64,000 nt of DNA, taken from positions 1 to 64,000 of the forward strand of contig NZ_AP018712.1 in assembly GCF_014701195.1 (NCBI RefSeq), given 5' to 3'. Made by a program: the position numbers and the translations under genes. The notes below the pieces were generated by a model, which worked only from the letters and a program-made list of their open reading frames with translations, ran no database searches and had not been told where the DNA came from. The stretch is from Tepiditoga spiralis. Its GTDB lineage: Bacteria; Thermotogota; Thermotogae; Petrotogales; Petrotogaceae. Below, one piece after another: positions 1 through 10,194 of the stretch. Each line of letters opens with the position of its first letter. Position 1 is the first letter of the stretch.

Positions 1-2
1 TT

Positions 3-41
3 ACATAAAAAAAACACTATTAAATGGTGTTTTTTTTATGT
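3..41. terminator. bidirectional intrinsic terminator
   Basis: A 15-bp perfect inverted repeat (arms 3-17 and 27-41, 9-nt loop) whose arms carry A8 and T8 tracts, so it can stop transcription from either side. It probably closes a gene left of the window and insulates dnaA. Confidence 0.75.
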
Positions 42-450
42 TCTTTTTTTTGTAATATTTTTTACTTCCATATATAGTAGTTTTATAATTTTAACATAAT
101 AAAAATCATCTTATATAAAAAATTTTTTATAAAAATCTTATAATAATCATTTTATTTTTTTCATATTTTTTTTAATTTATAAGTATGTTTTAAAAAAAAT
201 ATGAATTTTATATGTATAATAATCAACGATAATATTTTCAAATATAATATTATTTCAAATACTAAAAATAAAAAAATATAATATTTACAAATTAAATTAT
301 AAAAAAATAATTAAAAGCGTTTTTAATAAAGCATTATATTCAAAATATTCTGAAATAGTTTTATAAAGTAAATTTAATAGAGTTAATAGAAAGTTTTCTT
401 GATTAAGCTCTCATATTATGATAAGCTATATATTGCGAGAGGTGAATGGG
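42..450. other. AT-rich noncoding region upstream of dnaA
   Basis: About 400 bases of nearly pure A/T with no convincing gene. It must hold the dnaA promoter and could include an origin or unwinding element, because origins often flank dnaA. I found no clear cluster of DnaA boxes of the TTATNCACA type by eye, so an origin is not called. Confidence 0.4.
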
Positions 451-1815
451 ATGAATAATGATGAATTACTTGAACAATTAAGATTAAAATTATCAAGAGA
501 AACTTGGAAGAGCTGGCTTTCTACAAGTAAAATACTTGATATTAAAAAAAATGAAGTTATTATAGGATTAGGAAATATTTTTTTAAAAGAAGCTGTTGAG
601 AAAAAATTTGGAAAGGTTATTAAAGATACCCTTTCAGATATTTTAAAAAGAGATGTATCGGTTTCTTTTACAGATATAAAGATAGATAATTCCAAAAAAA
701 TCAATAAAGGTCCTATGATAAAAACAAGACCTTTGAAATTATCTGAATTTAATACTGAATTTGTATTTGAATCATTTGTTGTTGGACATTCAAATAGAAT
801 GGCTTATTATTCTGCTCAAGAAGTTGCTCAAAGTCCTGGTAAGTTTAATCCATTATTTATATATGGTGACGTAGGTCTTGGAAAAACCCATCTTTTGCAC
901 GCAATTGCAAATCATATGTTGGAACATTCTCCAGATTTAAGAGTCAAATACTTAACAGCTGAAGACTTTATGAATGAAATGATGAAAGCTATAAGATCTA
1001 AAGATATGGATAATTTTAGAGAAAAATTTAGAAAATCTGTTGATGTTTTTTTAATTGATGATGTTCAATTTTTAATAGGAAAAAACTCTGTACAAACTGA
1101 ATTATTTCATACATTTAATTCGCTTTTTAATTCTGGAAAGCAAGTTGTAATTTGTTCTGATAGAACCCCTGAAGAATTAGCTACATTTCATCCAAGATTA
1201 ATAAGTCGTTTTGAAATGGGGTTAGTTGTCAATATAGAAGAACCTGATGCAGGAACAAGATACTTAATTGCAAAAAAAATGGCACATATGATATCTCTTC
1301 AATTAAGCGATGATGTTGCTCATTACCTTGCAGAACATGTGGATAGAAATTTAAGACGTATGAGAGGGGCAATTATGAACCTAATGCTCCATACTAAAAT
1401 AACTGGAAAACCTGCAAATATGGAAACTGCAAGAAAAATTGTAGACTCTATAATAAGAATGAATGATGAAAAAAGAAAATATAATTCAAAAGAAGCTTTT
1501 GAAACAATAAAAATAAATACTCTTGTAAACAGTGTTTTACAGGAATATGATATTGAAAGAAAAGAACTTTACTCTTCATCTAGAAAAAAGAAAATATCAG
1601 AAGCACGTCAAATACTTGCTTATATGCTTAAAATTTATGGGAAAATGAATGTAAAAGACATTTCAAAAATGCTTAAAAGAAATCATTCAACTATAAGTCA
1701 ATCTATAAAGAAAATTGATCAATCTTTAGTTTTAGGAAACAAACTTATAAAATCAAAATTAGACAATATAAAAAATAAAATGGAACAAGAAAAAACAGAT
1801 ATGAATGTAATATAA
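451..1815 (+). CDS. dnaA: chromosomal replication initiator DnaA
   Basis: DnaA is the AAA+ ATPase that binds and melts the replication origin. The Walker A motif GDVGLGKT lies near residue 140 and Walker B LIDDVQFL near residue 202. The C-terminal DNA-binding domain carries KRNHSTISQSIKKI near residue 408, in place of the more usual GGRDHTTV signature. At about 454 residues it has normal family length. An in-frame ATG exists at 418, but AGAGGTG at 440-446 sits at the right distance before the ATG at 451, so I chose that start. The gene stands alone, without dnaN, between two intrinsic terminators. Confidence 0.96.
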   Translation: MNNDELLEQLRLKLSRETWKSWLSTSKILDIKKNEVIIGLGNIFLKEAVEKKFGKVIKDTLSDILKRDVSVSFTDIKIDNSKKINKGPMIKTRPLKLSEFNTEFVFESFVVGHSNRMAYYSAQEVAQSPGKFNPLFIYGDVGLGKTHLLHAIANHMLEHSPDLRVKYLTAEDFMNEMMKAIRSKDMDNFREKFRKSVDVFLIDDVQFLIGKNSVQTELFHTFNSLFNSGKQVVICSDRTPEELATFHPRLISRFEMGLVVNIEEPDAGTRYLIAKKMAHMISLQLSDDVAHYLAEHVDRNLRRMRGAIMNLMLHTKITGKPANMETARKIVDSIIRMNDEKRKYNSKEAFETIKINTLVNSVLQEYDIERKELYSSSRKKKISEARQILAYMLKIYGKMNVKDISKMLKRNHSTISQSIKKIDQSLVLGNKLIKSKLDNIKNKMEQEKTDMNVI

Positions 1816-1818
1816 CTT

Positions 1819-1842
1819 AAAGGCGGTTTTTCCGCCTTTTTT
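1819..1842 (+). terminator. intrinsic terminator after dnaA
   Basis: Stem AAAGGCGG/CCGCCTTT with a TTTTT loop and a following T run, starting four bases after the dnaA stop codon. Confidence 0.9.
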
Positions 1843-1994
1843 GTTATTTCTAATAGGAATTAATTATATATAAATAAAGCTATTTATCTTTATTTTATAT
1901 TTAAAATATGAAATTTATAACATTGAAATTTTTTTCATTATGATTTAAACTATATATGATGTAAAAATTTTTTGAAAAACTAAGGAGTGATACA

Positions 1995-3032
1995 ATGAGA
2001 GCAGTTGTAAAGAAAGAACCAGGAAAAAGCTTTGTACTTGAAGATGTAAAAGAACCTAAAATTGTTAACTCTAAAGATGTTAAATTAAAAATACTAAAAG
2101 TATCTGTTTGTGGTACTGATCTACATATATGGAAATGGGATGAATGGTCTCAAAATAGAATAAAACCACCTCAAATAAATGGTCATGAATGTGTTGGTGA
2201 AGTTGTTGAAATAGGTAAAGAAGTTAAAGGAGTAAAAGTTGGAGATATAGTTACTTGTGAAACACATATTCCTTGTGGTGTATGTTATCAATGCAAAACA
2301 GGAAACATGCATGTATGTAAAGATATGCAAATTCTTGGTGTAGATAGAGATGGTGTATGGGCTGAATATGCTGTAGTTCCAGAAGTTGTTGTATGGAAAG
2401 TAGATAAAAAAATTCCTTTAAAATATGTTTCTGTAATGGAACCTCTTGGAAATGCAATTTTCACAGCAACATCTTTTGATTTAAGAGGAAAATATGTTTT
2501 AATAACAGGAGCTGGACCAATAGGAGCTATGGCTATAAATGTTGCTCAAGTTTCAGGAGCAGCTGCTGTAATAGTTAGTGAAGTATCAGAGTATAGAATA
2601 AATATGGCAAAAGAACTTGGTGCTGATTTAGTAATCAATCCAATGAAGCAAGATTTAATTGAAGAAGTAAATAAATTTACAGATGGTCATGGTGCTGATG
2701 TATTACTTGAAATGTCTGGTAATGTTAAAGCGTTAAACGATGGAATAAACGCTGTTAGAAATGCTGGTGAAGTTGCTGTACTTGCAGTTTATAAAGGAAA
2801 TACTATATCTTTTGAAATGAATACTGCAGTTTTTAAAAACTTAACTATAAAAGCTGTTACCGGAAGAAAAATGTTTGAAACATGGCATATAGCAAGTCAA
2901 TGGTTAAAATACAATAGATTAAAGTTAGATAAAATAGTTACTCACGAATTTGATTTATCTGAATTTGAAAAAGCACTTCAATTAATGAACGAAGGAAAAA
3001 GTGGTAAAATAGTATTGAATGTAGCAAAATAA
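1995..3032 (+). CDS. tdh: L-threonine 3-dehydrogenase
   Basis: Zinc-dependent medium-chain dehydrogenase that oxidises L-threonine with NAD+ to 2-amino-3-ketobutyrate, the first step of threonine breakdown to glycine and acetyl-CoA. Catalytic-zinc motifs [11 protein letters not shown] and GHECVGEV are present, as is the structural-zinc cysteine cluster [15 protein letters not shown]. The NAD-binding Rossmann motif is GAGPIGAMA. The 345-residue length matches the family. AAGGAG precedes the ATG. It is followed after 25 bases by kbl, the next enzyme of the pathway, so the two form an operon, and that pairing is strong support for the substrate. Confidence 0.95.
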   Translation: MRAVVKKEPGKSFVLEDVKEPKIVNSKDVKLKILKVSVCGTDLHIWKWDEWSQNRIKPPQINGHECVGEVVEIGKEVKGVKVGDIVTCETHIPCGVCYQCKTGNMHVCKDMQILGVDRDGVWAEYAVVPEVVVWKVDKKIPLKYVSVMEPLGNAIFTATSFDLRGKYVLITGAGPIGAMAINVAQVSGAAAVIVSEVSEYRINMAKELGADLVINPMKQDLIEEVNKFTDGHGADVLLEMSGNVKALNDGINAVRNAGEVAVLAVYKGNTISFEMNTAVFKNLTIKAVTGRKMFETWHIASQWLKYNRLKLDKIVTHEFDLSEFEKALQLMNEGKSGKIVLNVAK

Positions 3033-3057
3033 TTCTATTGAAATAAGGAGGGATAGC

Positions 3058-4242
3058 ATGAACTTTTATGAAAATTTAAAAAATGAAATGGAAGAATTAA
3101 AAGAAAAAGGTTTACTTGTAACAGTAAAAACATTAGAAACAGCACAAGGAGCCTGGTTAAATATCGAAGGTAAAAAAGTATTAAATATGTGTTCAAATAA
3201 TTATTTGAATTTTTGTAATAGAGAAGAACTAAAAAAAGAAGCTATAAAAGCTGTTGAAAAATGGGGAGTAGGTCCTGGTGCAGTTAGATCAATAGCAGGT
3301 ACATTAACTATCCACAATGAACTTGAAAAAGAATTAGCTGAATTTAAAGGCGTAGAAGCAACTTTGGTTGTTCAATCTGGATTTAATGCCAATCAAGCTG
3401 TTATTCCTGCAATAGTAAAAAAAGGTGATGCAATACTTTCAGATGAATTAAACCATGCAAGTATAATAGATGGTGTAAGGCTATCAAAAGCAACCAAATA
3501 CGTTTGGAAACACAAAGACGCTAAGGACCTTGAATTAAAATTAAAAGAAGCTAAAGAAAATGGAGCAAATACAATGCTCGTTATTACAGATGGAGTATTC
3601 AGTATGGACGGTGATTTAGCACCATTACCTGAACTCGTTGAAGTATGTGAAAAACATGGAGCACTTTTAATGGTTGATGATGCTCACGGTGAAGGTGTTC
3701 TTGGTAAAAACGGAAGAGGTATAGTTGATCATTATGGTTTACATGGAAGAGTAGATATAGAAGTTGGTACACTATCTAAAGCATTTGGTTTAGTTGGTGG
3801 ATTTATTGCAGGTAAAAAAGTTTTAATTGACTATTTAAAACAAAAGGCAAGACCTTTCTTATTCTCAAGTTCATTATCTCCAGCAGAAGCTGGTGCTGGT
3901 ATAGCTGCTGTAAAATTACTTAAAGATTCTGGAGAACCTGTAGAAAAATTATGGGATAATGGAAATTACTTTAAAGGTAAAATGAAAGAATTAGGTTTTG
4001 ATATAGGACAAAGCGAAACACCTATAACTCCTGTAATGCTTTATGAAGCAAAGGTTGCTAAAGAATTTTCTAAAAAATTATTTGAAGAAGGAATTTTTGC
4101 AACTTCAATAGGATTCCCAACAGTTCCAAAAGGAAAAGCAAGAATTAGAGTTATGATTAGTGCTTCCCACACAAAAGAAGATTTAGATTTTGCAATAGAA
4201 AAATTTGAAAAAATTGGAAAAGAATTAAATATAATAAAATAA
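3058..4242 (+). CDS. kbl: glycine C-acetyltransferase (2-amino-3-ketobutyrate CoA ligase)
   Basis: PLP-dependent alpha-oxoamine synthase that cleaves 2-amino-3-ketobutyrate with CoA to glycine and acetyl-CoA. The PLP-binding regions [12 protein letters not shown] and [13 protein letters not shown] (Schiff-base lysine in LSKA) are visible, along with [11 protein letters not shown] and [11 protein letters not shown]. The 394-residue length is standard. Strong RBS GGAGGG. Second gene of the tdh-kbl operon. Related enzymes of the family (KAS III-like amino acid synthases such as BioF) look similar, but the tdh context decides for Kbl. Confidence 0.94.
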   Translation: MNFYENLKNEMEELKEKGLLVTVKTLETAQGAWLNIEGKKVLNMCSNNYLNFCNREELKKEAIKAVEKWGVGPGAVRSIAGTLTIHNELEKELAEFKGVEATLVVQSGFNANQAVIPAIVKKGDAILSDELNHASIIDGVRLSKATKYVWKHKDAKDLELKLKEAKENGANTMLVITDGVFSMDGDLAPLPELVEVCEKHGALLMVDDAHGEGVLGKNGRGIVDHYGLHGRVDIEVGTLSKAFGLVGGFIAGKKVLIDYLKQKARPFLFSSSLSPAEAGAGIAAVKLLKDSGEPVEKLWDNGNYFKGKMKELGFDIGQSETPITPVMLYEAKVAKEFSKKLFEEGIFATSIGFPTVPKGKARIRVMISASHTKEDLDFAIEKFEKIGKELNIIK

Positions 4243-4262
4243 AACCGCTTAGCGGTTTTATT
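4241..4262. terminator. convergent terminator kbl / RNA methyltransferase
   Basis: Inverted repeat AAAACCGCTTAGCGGTTTT between two converging genes, with A and T tracts on both sides. It overlaps the stop of the minus-strand gene and probably serves both. Confidence 0.85.
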
Positions 4263-5574
4263 TTATTTTTTCAAGTATAGATATATTTTCAATATGATAA
4301 GTATTAGGAAACATATCAAAAGGTTGTACTGATTTTATTTTAAAACCAAGTTTTTCAAATTCACTCAAATCTCTTGCAAAAGTAGAAGGATCACAGGATA
4401 TATATACAACTCCTTCTCTTATTTTTCTTGAAATCAATTCAACACCTTCTATTCCTATACCTGCACGTGGAGGATCTATTATTAAATAATCATAACTTTT
4501 ACTATTTTTTAAAAATTTAATAGCATCAAGAGCATCAAAATCAATATTTTTTATATTATTTAATTTAGCATTTTCTTTTGCTGAATTTATTGAAGTTTTA
4601 GAAACTTCAATTCCTTTTATATTTTTAAATTTTTTTGAAAAATACAATCCAAACAATCCTACTCCACAGTACAAGTCTAAAAGACTTTTATTATTAGTAT
4701 TTTGTGTATTCAAATATTCATTAACATAATCTAACATTTTTTGAGTTACATTATAATTATTTTGAAAAAAAGAAGTTGGTAAAACTTTATACTTTATACC
4801 ATTAAATTTTTCTTCTAAAAACTCATTACCATACCAAACATTGTACTTACCACTTAAAATAACTTTATTATTTGGATTTACAAGATGTATAAGACTACTT
4901 ATATTCAATTTTAAAAGCTCATTTTTTAACTCTTCTTTTTTATTAAAATTTTCTTTTGAAGTAACTAAAATCATCATTATTTTATTATTTATATTATTTT
5001 TTCTTAAAACTAAAGAACGCAAAATCCCCTTTTTATTTTTAGAATTATAAACTTGAATATTTAATTTATTTACAATTATTTTTACTTTATTTCTTAATTC
5101 ATCAAATTCTTTTGGAGAAATTGGACAACTCTTTAAATCTACAATTTCATTAGAACTTTTCTTTTTCAACCCTAAAATAACTTCATTATTATAAGAAAAT
5201 CCAAATTCCATCTTTGCTCTATAATTATAAACAAAATCAGAAGCAATAATATCATTAACCTTTATATCTAACTTTCCTATACGTTTTAACTGTTCCTCAA
5301 CAATATTTGTTTTTGAAGTTAATTGATGTTTATAATCATAATCTAACCACTGACATCCACCACATTTTTGAAAATGTTCACACTTTGAATTAATTCTATA
5401 TGGTGATCTCTCTTTTATACTATTAACCTTTGCAAAAATTGTTTTTTTCTTTCTTTTTATTTCATCAACTTCAACTACTTCTTCTGGATATCCGTCATCA
5501 ATTAAGTAAATTTTTTCATTATCTTTAGAAAATCCATAACCACCATAAACTAACTTTTCAATTTTTAAACTCAT
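4258..5574 (-). CDS. rlmD: 23S rRNA (uracil-5-)methyltransferase, RumA/RlmCD family
   Basis: SAM-dependent C5 uracil methyltransferase of the TrmA/RumA family. An N-terminal TRAM-like region is followed by an iron-sulfur cysteine cluster (CEHFQKCGGCQWLDY, fourth Cys in LKSCPIS). The Rossmann core has LLDLYCGVGLFGLYF, and the catalytic end has DPPRAGI and the nucleophile motif YISCDPSTFARDL. Length 438 residues is typical. The family splits into enzymes for U747, U1939 or both, and I cannot tell which rRNA position is used here. The upstream MBL-fold gene ends one base before this start, so the two are cotranscribed. Confidence 0.88.
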   Translation of the reverse strand: MSLKIEKLVYGGYGFSKDNEKIYLIDDGYPEEVVEVDEIKRKKKTIFAKVNSIKERSPYRINSKCEHFQKCGGCQWLDYDYKHQLTSKTNIVEEQLKRIGKLDIKVNDIIASDFVYNYRAKMEFGFSYNNEVILGLKKKSSNEIVDLKSCPISPKEFDELRNKVKIIVNKLNIQVYNSKNKKGILRSLVLRKNNINNKIMMILVTSKENFNKKEELKNELLKLNISSLIHLVNPNNKVILSGKYNVWYGNEFLEEKFNGIKYKVLPTSFFQNNYNVTQKMLDYVNEYLNTQNTNNKSLLDLYCGVGLFGLYFSKKFKNIKGIEVSKTSINSAKENAKLNNIKNIDFDALDAIKFLKNSKSYDYLIIDPPRAGIGIEGVELISRKIREGVVYISCDPSTFARDLSEFEKLGFKIKSVQPFDMFPNTYHIENISILEKIK

Positions 5575-5575
5575 A

Positions 5576-6139
5576 CTATATACTCCTTAAATATGGATTA
5601 TTTATTAAAATCTTTTCAACACTTGTCATTGGACCATGTCCGGGTGCAATTATAGTATCTTCTGGTATATTTTTTAAATAATCTTTTAAAATTTTTAATG
5701 ATTCAAACATGTGTTTTTCAGAAGAACCAGGAAAGTCTGTCCTTCCAATAGAATCAGTAAACAATGTATCCCCTGTAAATAAATAATTTTCTATTTTTAT
5801 TGCACAAGAACCCATTGTGTGACCAGGTGTATGAATAACTTCAAAAAATTTAGTAATATCTTTACATTCAATATCAAATTCTATTTTTTTATTTATAAGT
5901 GAAGATAAGTTCTTTTTATAATCTTTTAACAATTCACAATCATTTGGATGAATATATACATATTCAAGTTTTAAAAATTTTAATCCAAGAATATGATCAA
6001 AGTGCCCATGAGTTAAAAGAATATCAACAGGTTCTTTTATCAACTTTGTAAAATCACTTGCTGGATCTATCACAATTTTTTTGTTTATTATATACGTGTT
6101 AGTTTGAAATGTATCTGATACTATTTTTTCTACAATCAT
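5576..6139 (-). CDS. MBL-fold metallo-hydrolase (glyoxalase II-like)
   Basis: A 187-residue single-domain metallo-beta-lactamase fold hydrolase. The zinc ligands are plain: THGHFDH, HTPGHTMGS, TGDTLF and PGHGPMT. This pattern is that of the glyoxalase II / YcbL-type subgroup, which hydrolyses thioesters such as S-lactoylglutathione, but small members are diverse and the real substrate is unknown. It is cytoplasmic with no signal peptide. RBS GAGGTGG precedes the ATG. First gene of a two-gene operon with the RNA methyltransferase, divergent from the hydrolase gene at 6265. Confidence 0.85.
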   Translation of the reverse strand: MIVEKIVSDTFQTNTYIINKKIVIDPASDFTKLIKEPVDILLTHGHFDHILGLKFLKLEYVYIHPNDCELLKDYKKNLSSLINKKIEFDIECKDITKFFEVIHTPGHTMGSCAIKIENYLFTGDTLFTDSIGRTDFPGSSEKHMFESLKILKDYLKNIPEDTIIAPGHGPMTSVEKILINNPYLRSI

Positions 6140-6185
6140 TGTACCACCTCGATTTAATTATACTATAAAATTTTTAAAGTTGTTA

Positions 6186-6214
6186 TTGACATAAAATAAA
6201 TAATATAGTATAAT
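6186..6214 (+). promoter_or_regulatory. consensus sigma-70 promoter
   Basis: TTGACA (6186-6191), exactly 17 bases, then TATAAT (6209-6214). Both hexamers are perfect consensus. It drives the alpha/beta hydrolase gene at 6265 and possibly the tetR-RND pair. Confidence 0.85.
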
Positions 6215-6264
6215 AAAAGTGAGTAATTACTTATTTTTGATAAAATATTATTTTGGAGGTATTT

Positions 6265-7383
6265 ATGGCTTTTAAAAACTTTACAAATATAAAGCAATTT
6301 GATTTTCAAATTAATAGAATACTAACTTATGGAGAAAAAGCTTGCAATGAAAAAGAAGTGTATGAAGCTGCAAAAGAAATAAAAGATATGAAATCTTGGT
6401 TTAAAGTATGGAATAAATTAGGCAAAATTGCAGAACATGAAAAAAGATACTTACATGCAGCATTTTATTACAGACTTGCTGAATTTTTTTTAATTGAAAA
6501 AGATGTGAATAAGGAAAAAATGTATAATTTATCCATACATAATTTTAATAAAGTCATAGACAATGATAAGAATGTGAAAAAATTTTTTGTACCCTATAAA
6601 AATTCACAAATGAAAACACTTGTTTTTAATTCTAAAATTGAAAAAGGAAAAATAATAGCTTTTGGTGGATATGATTCTTTTATAGAAGAATTTTATCTTT
6701 CAATAAAAGAAATATCAGAAAAAGGTTATACAGTTTATCTTTTTGAAGGTCCTGGTCAAGGATTAACGCTAAAAAACGGGATATATTTTGAATATAATTG
6801 GGAAAATTCTTTGAGCGCTGTATTGAATTATTTCAATTTAAATGATGTTTTTGTTATTGGAATATCTTGGGGTGGATATTTTTCATTGAGAGCTGCAGCA
6901 TTTGAAAAAAGAATAAAAAAAGTAATAGCATATGATATTTTATATGATGGTTTTGACTGTATGATACATCCATTTCCAAAAATTTTTAGATATTTAATAA
7001 AATTCCTATTTTTTACAAAACAAAAAAATATACTAAATTTTATTTTAAACAAAGCAATGAAAAAAGAATTAATTTTAAATTGGGCAATAGCTCATGGAAT
7101 GTATATAACTGGAACAAACTCTCCTTATGATTTTTATAAAAATTTAAAAAAACATACTCTCAAAAATATATCAAAAAAAATAAAATGTGATGTTTTATTA
7201 CTTGCAGGAGAAGAAGATCATTATATTCCATTGAATCACTATCATATTTTAATGAAAAAGTTAAAATATGCAAAAAATCTTACAGGAAAAATTTTTACAA
7301 AGGCTGAAGGTGGTGAACAGCATTGTCAAGTTGGGAATCATGAAATAGCTATTGATTATATGATTGATTGGTTGGAATCTTAA
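6265..7383 (+). CDS. alpha/beta hydrolase (FrsA / DUF1100-like)
   Basis: Cytoplasmic alpha/beta-hydrolase-fold protein of about 372 residues. An N-terminal helical region is followed by a core with the nucleophile elbow GISWGG (Ser), an oxyanion-type segment FGGYDSF, LFEGPGQG, a likely acid in GEEDHYIP and a late histidine in GGEQHCQVG. This domain order resembles the FrsA/DUF1100 group, some of which are esterases or C-C hydrolases. The substrate is not known. A TTG at 6253 is in frame, but GGAGG at 6255-6259 fits the ATG at 6265. It precedes a TetR regulator and an RND exporter on the same strand. Confidence 0.8.
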   Translation: MAFKNFTNIKQFDFQINRILTYGEKACNEKEVYEAAKEIKDMKSWFKVWNKLGKIAEHEKRYLHAAFYYRLAEFFLIEKDVNKEKMYNLSIHNFNKVIDNDKNVKKFFVPYKNSQMKTLVFNSKIEKGKIIAFGGYDSFIEEFYLSIKEISEKGYTVYLFEGPGQGLTLKNGIYFEYNWENSLSAVLNYFNLNDVFVIGISWGGYFSLRAAAFEKRIKKVIAYDILYDGFDCMIHPFPKIFRYLIKFLFFTKQKNILNFILNKAMKKELILNWAIAHGMYITGTNSPYDFYKNLKKHTLKNISKKIKCDVLLLAGEEDHYIPLNHYHILMKKLKYAKNLTGKIFTKAEGGEQHCQVGNHEIAIDYMIDWLES

Positions 7384-7389
7384 ATATAG

Positions 7390-7395
7390 TATAAT
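7390..7395 (+). promoter_or_regulatory. -10 element upstream of tetR gene
   Basis: Perfect TATAAT 27 bases before the TetR start codon, with a weak -35 candidate TTGGTT (7368-7373, 16-nt spacer) inside the end of the hydrolase gene. TetR family members usually repress their own promoter, so this is a likely autoregulated site, but I saw no clear dyad. Confidence 0.45.
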
Positions 7396-7422
7396 ATGAG
7401 TATTCTCAAAGAGAGGTGAAAT

Positions 7423-8019
7423 ATGAAAAAATCAGAATTAACAAAACAAAAAATATTAAAAGCATCAATAGAATTATTTTCAGAAAAAGGATTTGCTTCA
7501 ACAAGAACACTTGAAATAGCAAAAAAAGCTGGAGTTTCTGAAGGAACTATATTTAAATATTTTGAAAAGAAAAAAGATATTTTACATGCAGTAGTATCTG
7601 AATCTATTGATGTTTTTATAAAAGAATTTGCGGTTTCAGATTTAAAAGAAACTATAAAAAATTTTTCAAAAAAAGATATAAAAATTATTTTAAAAGAAAT
7701 AATAATGGAAAGATTATCTTTTTTTAACAAATATTCAAAGTATTTAAAAATAATTTTTAATGAAATTCAATATGATGAAATTTTAAAAGAAAAAGTTATA
7801 AAATCTATTTTTAATGAATTTAAAAGTAATGCAAATGAAGTTTATGGAATAGGGTTAAAACGAGGAGAATTTAAAAATATAGATTCTTATGTAGCTGTAA
7901 GATCTTTTATAGGAATGATTTTAATGCTTTTATTTCAAAAATTATATTTAAAAAGTGAAAATTTTGAAAAAGAAATAGATACTGTAATAGAAATATTTTT
8001 AAACGGGGTGAAAATATGA
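7423..8019 (+). CDS. TetR/AcrR-family transcriptional regulator
   Basis: A 198-residue one-component regulator. The N-terminal helix-turn-helix is classical: ILKASIELFSEKGFASTR, then IAKKAGVSEGTIFKYFEKK. The C-terminal half is a divergent ligand-binding helical domain, as usual. RBS GAGAGGTG. Its stop overlaps the start of the RND exporter by four bases (ATGA), so the two are translationally coupled, and the regulator most likely controls that exporter in response to a lipophilic compound. The ligand cannot be read from the sequence. Confidence 0.9.
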   Translation: MKKSELTKQKILKASIELFSEKGFASTRTLEIAKKAGVSEGTIFKYFEKKKDILHAVVSESIDVFIKEFAVSDLKETIKNFSKKDIKIILKEIIMERLSFFNKYSKYLKIIFNEIQYDEILKEKVIKSIFNEFKSNANEVYGIGLKRGEFKNIDSYVAVRSFIGMILMLLFQKLYLKSENFEKEIDTVIEIFLNGVKI

Positions 8020-10178
8020 ATTTTTTTGAAAAGTATACAAACTTTATTAAAAAACATCAAAAATTAGTTTTTATTTTTATGTTATTATTAATAATACTAT
8101 CAATTTGGGGTATTTTTAAAATTAAAATAAACACTGATTTTACTTTATTTATGCCTAAACATTCATCCTATAAAAAAAGATATGATGAAATGAATAAAAC
8201 TTTTGGTACATCTGAACAAATGATGTTTTTATTAGAGTATGATAAAAACTTAAGAACTATTGAAGGAATTAAAAAACTTAGAGATATACAAAATAAAATG
8301 GAAAAAATAACTGGAGTATCAATGGTTATTGGTCCCACACCAGAAAAAATACCAGTTGGTTTAACCTTAAAAGATGTTAGTAAAGTAAATAAAAAAGATT
8401 TAAATTTAATACTAAAATATATTGATAATATGGATATAATGAAAAGTTTAGTACAAAAAGATTCAAAAAATTATGCTTCATTTACAGTCATGGTAAATGA
8501 AAGTTCAAAACCATTGAATGCATTAAAAAATATTGAAAAAATGTTAGATATTGAAAAAGTCAAATATTATGTTTCAGGAGATACTTACTTACAAACAAAA
8601 GTTTTTGATTATCTTTTAAAAATTCTTTTAATAATACCTCCATTATCTATTATAATAATTTTTGCTACTTTTAAGGCTAGAATTAGATCTTTAAAAGCTA
8701 CTATATTTTCAGTTTTTCCAGCTGGAATTGGTGCATTATTAACCCTTGGATTTCTTGGTTGGTTCATTGGTGAAATATCAGTAATGACTGTTCTAGTACC
8801 AATTTTCGTAATAGTATTAGGAAGTGCTGATGGACTTCATTTTATGTCACATTATATAGAATATTATAGAAATTCAAAAAATAAAGAGTTATCAATCTCT
8901 AAAACATTAAAAGCTGTTGGAGTACCAATGATAATGACAACTCTTACAACAATGATTGGTTTTTTATCAATGTTAGTTATTCAATCTGATGCAATAAAAC
9001 AACTTGGTATGGCATCTAGCATTGGAGTTTTCTTAGCTGGAATTGCAACTTGGATATTTTTACCATTAATTATATTTAAAAATAAAAAAATTACTATACC
9101 AGAACCTAAAGTATCAAAAGTAACTACCTTTCTAAAAAAATTACAAGGAAAAAACTCCATAATAATAACTTTAATTTTAATTATAATTTCAATACCAGGA
9201 ATATTAAAGTTACAAACTAACTTTAATATGCTAACTATGTATAAAAAAAGCACTGAGGTTAGAAAAGGTATAGATAAAATTTCTGAAGTAACTGGTGGTT
9301 CATTACCTATCTTTTTAACTTATAAAACTAATGAAGATATATTAAGTACAAATTTTTCAAATGAAATATTATTACTTGAAAAAGAACTAAAAGAAAGTGG
9401 AAATATTTTAAAAGCTGTATCCTATTATGACATTTTATCAGTAATGAATAATTTTATATATGGAAAAAAAGAATACCCTCAAAATTCATTTACTGCAAAA
9501 ATATTATATAGTTTAGCATCATCTCAAAATAAATCTTTAAAAAATTTTATACTACCTTCACAAAAAACAGGAAAAATAATACTTTTTCCAAAAAATTTAA
9601 AAAGCAAAACTTTGAAAAATATAGAAACTTTAATAAACAAAAATGATGAAAAAACAACTTACACACTATCAGGAATTCCTTTAATAATGGATGAAATGAA
9701 TAGAAGAATAATCCCTGATCAGCTTAGTTCTTTAATATTAGCAACCGTACTTGTATTTATAATGATTTTAATAACTCAGAAAAATTTCTTTATAGCTTTA
9801 TTTTCAATAATACCAATATCAGTTACATTGTTGAGTTTATTTGGAATAATGGGATACACTGGTATTGATTTAAGTATAATAACGAGTATAATGTCAAGTT
9901 TGACTATAGGTGTTGGTATAGATTATGCTATACATTACTCTGGACTTTATAGACATTTTAAACAATTAAATGCTGAAAATCCAGCTGATGAAGCTTTTAA
10001 TTATGTATCTACACCAATATTAGCAAATGCATTTGGACTTGCTTTTGGTTTTTCATCTATGATTTTTTCACCATTACAAATTCATACATACTTAGTTATT
10101 TTAATGTGGACAACAATGGTTGTAAGTTCTGTTTTAAGTTTAACCTTACTTCCAACCTTAGTAAAAAAATTAAAGTGA
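8016..10178 (+). CDS. RND-superfamily exporter, MMPL-like
   Basis: A 720-residue inner membrane protein made of two similar halves. Each half has one N-terminal transmembrane helix, a periplasmic domain and a block of about five helices. The SSD/MMPL-type helices are recognisable: VIVLGSADGLHFMSHYIEY in the first half and TIGVGIDYAIHYSGLYRHF in the second, each with the proton-relay Asp. These exporters move lipids or hydrophobic compounds with the proton motive force. There is no membrane-fusion or TolC partner nearby. It overlaps the TetR gene by four bases. Confidence 0.88.
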   Translation: MNFFEKYTNFIKKHQKLVFIFMLLLIILSIWGIFKIKINTDFTLFMPKHSSYKKRYDEMNKTFGTSEQMMFLLEYDKNLRTIEGIKKLRDIQNKMEKITGVSMVIGPTPEKIPVGLTLKDVSKVNKKDLNLILKYIDNMDIMKSLVQKDSKNYASFTVMVNESSKPLNALKNIEKMLDIEKVKYYVSGDTYLQTKVFDYLLKILLIIPPLSIIIIFATFKARIRSLKATIFSVFPAGIGALLTLGFLGWFIGEISVMTVLVPIFVIVLGSADGLHFMSHYIEYYRNSKNKELSISKTLKAVGVPMIMTTLTTMIGFLSMLVIQSDAIKQLGMASSIGVFLAGIATWIFLPLIIFKNKKITIPEPKVSKVTTFLKKLQGKNSIIITLILIIISIPGILKLQTNFNMLTMYKKSTEVRKGIDKISEVTGGSLPIFLTYKTNEDILSTNFSNEILLLEKELKESGNILKAVSYYDILSVMNNFIYGKKEYPQNSFTAKILYSLASSQNKSLKNFILPSQKTGKIILFPKNLKSKTLKNIETLINKNDEKTTYTLSGIPLIMDEMNRRIIPDQLSSLILATVLVFIMILITQKNFFIALFSIIPISVTLLSLFGIMGYTGIDLSIITSIMSSLTIGVGIDYAIHYSGLYRHFKQLNAENPADEAFNYVSTPILANAFGLAFGFSSMIFSPLQIHTYLVILMWTTMVVSSVLSLTLLPTLVKKLK

Positions 10179-10192
10179 GCTAAGCTCACTTT
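10172..10192. terminator. convergent inverted repeat after RND gene
   Basis: AAAGTGAG, loop CTAAG, CTCACTTT, overlapping the exporter stop. The following T-richness is modest; it may serve both convergent genes. Confidence 0.65.
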
Positions 10193-10194
10193 AA

